From Pseudomonadota bacterium (GTDB taxonomy: Bacteria; Pseudomonadota; Gammaproteobacteria; Xanthomonadales; SZUA-38), in assembly GCA_039033415.1 (NCBI GenBank), contig JBCCCR010000005.1, positions 1 through 64,000 on the forward strand: a stretch of DNA of 64,000 nucleotides. Direction: 5' to 3'. The notes under the pieces are model-generated. The model did no database searches, was not told where the DNA came from, and was given only the letters and a program-made list of their open reading frames with translations. Shown here piece by piece: positions 60,145 to 64,000 of this stretch (the stretch's first letter is position 1; each line of letters begins with the position of its first letter). A program made the translations under genes and the position numbers.

Positions 60145-61298
60145 TCAACCGCCTCCGTCGGCCCGGTCCATTCGATATCCCAGGTTGCTGCCTCGCCAAA
60201 GCTCATGTTCCCAAAAATGGTCCGCGACAGAATGGACCAGGCGGTGAACGGCAGCAAGAGAAAGGGCAGCGGGTCGCGAAGCTGGAAGCTCACATCTTTA
60301 GCGCGCAGCAGCTGGCCAAGCTTTTGTCGAAAGTGATCCCGGCGAAACAGGGACGCCTGAGTCTCCGTCAGGCACGGGTAGAACTGCTGAAACAGCCGCT
60401 GGCGCCGAAAGCGCAGCCCGCTGCAGCCAGCCGGCTCGAGCAGCGCCGCTGCAAGGTCCTTGGACTCAAAAAAATGAACGCCGCTCGTGGCGCGCGGATT
60501 ACACTCCAGCCCGAACACGCCGCCGTCGGCATCCACCATCAGGTCCAGGCCGATAAACCCGCTTAAGGCCCCACCCTCGACAAACCGCTCAACCCAGTCA
60601 ACCACCTGCGGCGGCGGGTCGATGCGCTCAAAGCAAACCGCCACCGTGCCCGACACGACCGTGCCCCGATAGACAACCGTCGCCAGCGCTCGGCCCTCGT
60701 GAGCAACCGTAAAGCTGCAGAGCTCTTCGCCCGCCACGCGCTGCTGTACCAGCCACTCCTCCGGGGCCTCGCGCTTTGGTAACGGCGCCCCCGCTGACAC
60801 CTCCTCGAGCCCAACGCCGGCACAGGAAAACTCTCGTTTAACGATGACCGGCTGGTCGCGATTGAGCTCAGCGGCCTGGGGGTCACTGAGACGGGCCGTG
60901 GCGGGAACCCCGAGATCAAGTCGCTCGCAGAGCTCAACAAAAGATCGCTTCCCGTGCACCTGAAGCAGGCGCTCCAGCGGCATCGATCCAATTCGAACCT
61001 TCGGATCCAGCCGCCCGTGAAGGGCGGCCACGTGGAGGATTTCCTCCGATACCGGCAGCACCAGGTCCACGTTTTCCCGCTGAACAATGCGACAGAGCGC
61101 CTCGAGATAGGCTTCGGGTTCGCTGACAGGCGCAGGGACCTGAAAGCTTCTCGAAACCGCCCGCGAGCTGCCGCATAGGTGGCGCCGGCCCGGCTCCGCC
61201 ACCAGCACGCGCCAGCCAGCCTCGGCCAGGCATCGAGCAAGGTCCAAGCCCTTTGGCAGGCGCCCCAGGGTGAGCAAAACGGTGCGAGATGGCGTCAC
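60141..61298 (-). CDS. ATP-grasp ligase in the carotenoid operon
   Basis: A 385-residue ATP-grasp carboxylate-amine/thiol ligase. The N-terminus has VLLTLGRLPKGLDLARCLAEAGWRV, then the preATP-grasp fold. ATP-binding residues appear in QPVIVKREFSCAGVGLEEV and the Mg-binding region IGLDLMVDADGGVFGLECNPRATSGV. ATP-grasp enzymes activate a carboxylate as acyl phosphate and join it to an amine. No such enzyme is a normal member of carotenoid pathways, so a carboxylated product conjugated to an amine is the simplest idea, not proven. First gene of the operon; divergent from selO. Confidence 0.9.
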   Translation of the reverse strand: MTPSRTVLLTLGRLPKGLDLARCLAEAGWRVLVAEPGRRHLCGSSRAVSRSFQVPAPVSEPEAYLEALCRIVQRENVDLVLPVSEEILHVAALHGRLDPKVRIGSMPLERLLQVHGKRSFVELCERLDLGVPATARLSDPQAAELNRDQPVIVKREFSCAGVGLEEVSAGAPLPKREAPEEWLVQQRVAGEELCSFTVAHEGRALATVVYRGTVVSGTVAVCFERIDPPPQVVDWVERFVEGGALSGFIGLDLMVDADGGVFGLECNPRATSGVHFFESKDLAAALLEPAGCSGLRFRRQRLFQQFYPCLTETQASLFRRDHFRQKLGQLLRAKDVSFQLRDPLPFLLLPFTAWSILSRTIFGNMSFGEAATWDIEWTGPTEAVE

Positions 61299-61384
61299 GA
61301 TGGCGGGCTTCGCCCATCTCCTGGCGCGCCGGCGGAGGCGCAGCCGCGGTGTCGAATCAACGGGATCCTGCCGACAGCTGGAGC

Positions 61385-62920
61385 GTGCATCGGGTTATCC
61401 TATCGGACTTGCAGCCATTTGAGCAGAGCCGCGTGTTTGCCCAGTTTGACAATACCTACCGCCAGCTGCCCGAAGGCTTCTTCGCCCTGCGATCACCGCG
61501 CGCGCCGGCAGCGCCGCAGCTGATGATCTTTAACCAGGACCTGGCGACCGAGCTAGGGCTGGACCTGTCTCAGCTGGACTCAGACCAGCTCGCAGAGATG
61601 CTTTCCGGTAAGCGTCTGCCGGACGACGCTGAGCCCCTGGCGATGGCTTACGCCGGTCATCAGTTTGGCCACTTCGTGCCGCAGCTGGGAGACGGTCGTG
61701 CGCTGCTGCTGGGTGAGGTTGTGTCGCCGGCCGGTGAGCGGCGGGATATTCAGCTCAAAGGCGCTGGGCCAACTCCTTTTTCCCGCGGCGGCGACGGGCT
61801 CGCCGCCATGGGGCCGGTGCTGCGGGAGTATCTGCTGAGCGAAGCGATGGCCCGGCTCGGCGTTCCGACCACGCGGGCGCTGGCCGCCGTGGCAACCGGG
61901 GAGCCGGTTTATCGAGAGCGCGGGGCGGAGCCCGGCGCGGTTCTCACGCGGGTGGCATCGAGCCACGTGCGGGTGGGGACGTTTCAGTATTTTGCCGCCC
62001 GCGGGGATAGTGCGGCGCTCAGCACGCTGCTCGACTACGTCGTTCGCCGCCATGACCCGGAGCTTGCTGGGGCAGATGAGTCAGACAAGGCGCAAGGCCT
62101 CATCAAGGCCGTGATCCAGCGGCAGGCAGCGCTGGTCGCCCAGTGGATGCGGCTGGGCTTTGTGCACGGCGTCATGAACACCGACAACTGCGCGATCAGC
62201 GGTGAGACCATTGACTACGGGCCGTGCGCCTTCATCGACCGCTTTGACCCTCGCACCGTGTTCAGCTCGATCGACCACCAGGGTCGATACGCGTACGCCA
62301 ACCAGCCGGGCATCGCGCAGTGGAATATCGCCCGGCTGGCCGAAACGCTGCTGCCGCTGCTGGACACGGACGAAGAAAAGGCGCTGTCGACGGCCAACGA
62401 ACTGATCACGGGCTACACCGAAGTTTGGCACGCCGCCTATCGCCGGGCGATGGGCCAAAAGCTCGGGATCAGCGAAGCAACGCCTGATGACGACAAGCTG
62501 ATTGAGGATTTCCTGAGCCTGCTGTCCGACGGAAAACTCGACTTCACCGCCACGTTCCGGCAGCTCGCCGAGCTGACCGTCGAGACGGAGGAGGACGCGT
62601 TGCCGGAGACGATTGCGACGCGGGATGCGGGGCGTTGGAAACTGTGGCTGTCACGCTGGCGGCAGCGCTTGGCCGAACCCGCGGGCGCTGAATTCAATCG
62701 GATCACCGAGCGCATGAATCAGGTCAACCCGGCCATTATCCCGCGCAATCATGAGGTTGAGCTGGCGCTGACAGCGGCAGCCAGCGAAGGAAACCTCAAG
62801 CCGTTTCTGAAGCTGCACAAAGCGCTGCAAAACCCTTTTGAGAGCACGCCAGACAACCTCTGGCTGCAGAAGCTGCCTGTTGCGGGCCTGCCGCCCTATC
62901 GAACGTTCTGCGGCACCTGA
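61385..62920 (+). CDS. selO: SelO/YdiU family protein AMPylase
   Basis: Pseudokinase-fold enzyme that transfers AMP to protein Ser/Thr/Tyr in response to redox stress. SelO landmarks: MAYAGHQFGHFVPQLGDGRALLLGE, IQLKGAGPTPFSRGGDG, LREYLLSEAM, HGVMNTDNCAISGETIDYGPCAF (metal and base) and the C-terminal YRTFCGT, where the Cys replaces the selenocysteine of animal SelO. The start is unclear: GTG 61385 (used here), TTG 61409, or further upstream. Compared with E. coli YdiU (478 residues) this product is about 511, similar. Confidence 0.95.
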   Translation: MHRVILSDLQPFEQSRVFAQFDNTYRQLPEGFFALRSPRAPAAPQLMIFNQDLATELGLDLSQLDSDQLAEMLSGKRLPDDAEPLAMAYAGHQFGHFVPQLGDGRALLLGEVVSPAGERRDIQLKGAGPTPFSRGGDGLAAMGPVLREYLLSEAMARLGVPTTRALAAVATGEPVYRERGAEPGAVLTRVASSHVRVGTFQYFAARGDSAALSTLLDYVVRRHDPELAGADESDKAQGLIKAVIQRQAALVAQWMRLGFVHGVMNTDNCAISGETIDYGPCAFIDRFDPRTVFSSIDHQGRYAYANQPGIAQWNIARLAETLLPLLDTDEEKALSTANELITGYTEVWHAAYRRAMGQKLGISEATPDDDKLIEDFLSLLSDGKLDFTATFRQLAELTVETEEDALPETIATRDAGRWKLWLSRWRQRLAEPAGAEFNRITERMNQVNPAIIPRNHEVELALTAAASEGNLKPFLKLHKALQNPFESTPDNLWLQKLPVAGLPPYRTFCGT

Positions 62921-63822
62921 CGGGCACTGCGCCAGCGTCCGAGTGCGTCCCAGGCAAACAGCGCAACGCCACACCAGATCAGCGCAAAACAAATCGCCGT
63001 CGCCGGCGTGATGGGCTCGCCGAAATAGACGCCCAGCAGAAACTGAATCGTCGGCGCCATGAACTGCAGGAACGCAATAGCGGAAAGCGTCAGCCGCCGG
63101 GCCGCGACCGCAAAAAACAGCAGCGGCAGGACGGTCAGCGGCCCACCGAGCATCAGGCCGATGTTCTGGTTGGTGGCGGTGTTGAGAAACACCAGCTGTT
63201 CGCTGCTGACGAGCCAATAAAGGTAACCGACGGCCAGCGGCGCCAGCAGCAGCGTCTCGATCAACAACCCCGGCATGGCGCCGACAGCAACCTGTTTTCG
63301 GACGACACCGTAGACGGTGAAAGACACGGCCAGCCCGAGGGCGAGCCACGGAACCTGACCGCCGCTAACTGTCAGCACCGTGACACCGGCCGCCGCCAGC
63401 AGTACGGCCAGCCACTGCGGACGACCCAGCCGCTCGCCGAAAAACATCACGCCAACCAGGACATACATCAGCGGATTGATGTAGTAGCCGAGGGATGCCT
63501 GGAACACCTGTTCGCGCTGCACGGCCAGAATGTAGGTGATCCAGTTCAGCGCAATCACCGTGGCCGATAGGCAAAGCCATGCGAGCGTCGACGGCTTGCG
63601 CAGGATCCCAACAAGCTCACCAAGCTGCCGTCGAACGATCACTATCGCCAGCCCGAAAGGCACAGCCCAGACCACGCGATGGGCCAGCATCTCCAGTGCG
63701 GGCACAGTGACCACCCACTTGAAATAGAGCGGCATAAAACCCCAGAGCAGATAGGCTGCCACCGCCGCCGTCAGGCCGTCATTGGCCTGAGGCTGCTGAG
63801 CTGCGCGAGGTGTTGCGTTCAA
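62896..63822 (-). CDS. rarD: EamA family transporter RarD
   Basis: Inner-membrane transporter of the drug/metabolite superfamily with ten helices in two five-helix EamA repeats; 308 residues. RarD signature parts: AAYLLWGFMPLYFKWV, LNWITYILAVQREQVFQASLGYYINPLMYVLVG (with FGERL), and SAIAFLQFMAPTIQFLLGVYFGEPI. The substrate is not known (early link to chloramphenicol tolerance). The 3' end overlaps selO by 25 bp in convergent order. Confidence 0.93.
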   Translation of the reverse strand: MNATPRAAQQPQANDGLTAAVAAYLLWGFMPLYFKWVVTVPALEMLAHRVVWAVPFGLAIVIVRRQLGELVGILRKPSTLAWLCLSATVIALNWITYILAVQREQVFQASLGYYINPLMYVLVGVMFFGERLGRPQWLAVLLAAAGVTVLTVSGGQVPWLALGLAVSFTVYGVVRKQVAVGAMPGLLIETLLLAPLAVGYLYWLVSSEQLVFLNTATNQNIGLMLGGPLTVLPLLFFAVAARRLTLSAIAFLQFMAPTIQFLLGVYFGEPITPATAICFALIWCGVALFAWDALGRWRSARQVPQNVR

Positions 63823-64000
63823 AGCGAGAAGGTCCCGAGGAGGAGAGCGGGCACATTACCAGCTTTCGTGTGAATGCCCGGACAACAATTCGATAGCGCA
63901 CGGCTGCCGGTGGACAGATCACGCTGAGCGCCAAACTGTGCTCGCGGTCACACGACGAGACAAAGGTCCTCGCTACCCTCGGAGATCAACGCTTGAGGTA
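63823..64000. other. Upstream region of rarD to the window edge
   Basis: 178 bases with no gene that I can support. The rarD promoter should be here. No tRNA, repeat or strong promoter is seen. Confidence 0.4.

Noticed and set aside
59026-60336. 436-codon plus-strand frame opposite the P450
   Set aside because: Antisense shadow; the minus-strand frame has the complete P450 motif set.
1-64000. CRISPR arrays, tRNA/rRNA genes, insertion sequences, phage genes
   Set aside because: No regularly spaced repeats, no tRNA T-loop pattern in a foldable context, and no transposase or integrase motifs were seen.

Overview
The window is dense, GC-rich bacterial chromosome with short intergenic gaps, many 1-11 bp gene overlaps, and TonB-receptor, lipoprotein and outer-membrane genes, so the host is Gram-negative. 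The operon order bioB-bioF-bioH-bioC-bioD, a FadE-type acyl-CoA dehydrogenase, a selD-mnmH pair and a TRAP transporter fit a free-living, probably aquatic gammaproteobacterium. That placement is inferred from gene content; no rRNA, tRNA or taxonomic marker is present. I saw no CRISPR array, insertion sequence or prophage.

Layout. 1-7.2 kb: a cut FKBP isomerase, a glutaredoxin, a TPR-sulfotransferase, a lipoprotein and a membrane-anchored protein. 7.15-12.5 kb: comF divergent from the biotin operon bioBFHCD, with a BirA-type operator between them. 12.6-21.1 kb: a TonB receptor divergent from the ATP-dependent hydantoinase pair hyuA-hyuB, followed by a cysteine amidohydrolase and a DUF1838 protein on the other strand; this looks like a hydantoin/N-carbamoyl amino acid catabolic locus. 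21.2-28.7 kb: a VOC protein, an alpha/beta hydrolase with an altered nucleophile, an ECF sigma factor divergent from a Ser/Thr kinase with TPRs, and a FadE with a lysine-rich tail. 28.9-31.7 kb: selD, mnmH and lepB. 31.8-37.2 kb: a tight operon (LolA-like protein, aldehyde dehydrogenase, FAD amine oxidase, thioesterase) divergent from a second DUF1838 gene. 37.3-47.8 kb: GST, OmpW, a double cupin, a TPR protein, an NmrA-type reductase, a TRAP transporter (P, Q, M), a glycerophosphodiesterase broken by an in-frame TGA, a DUF3429 protein and an OmpA-family lipoprotein. 47.9-54.5 kb: two tandem secreted proteins of about 1,095 residues with sortilin/BNR repeats. 54.7-61.3 kb: small membrane proteins and a carotenoid region in which crtI faces an ATP-grasp/P450/crtD operon with 4-bp overlaps. 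61.4-63.8 kb: SelO and RarD.

The strongest leads are: (1) the ATP-grasp-P450-CrtD operon facing crtI, which could make an unusual conjugated carotenoid; (2) two perfect palindromes 21 kb apart with the same core, AATGTY-NN-RACATT, in two divergent catabolic promoters, which suggests one regulator; (3) the BirA-type operator shared by comF and bioB; (4) the histone-H1-like tail on FadE; (5) the in-frame TGA in the glycerophosphodiesterase, after which a well-formed C-terminus continues in frame.
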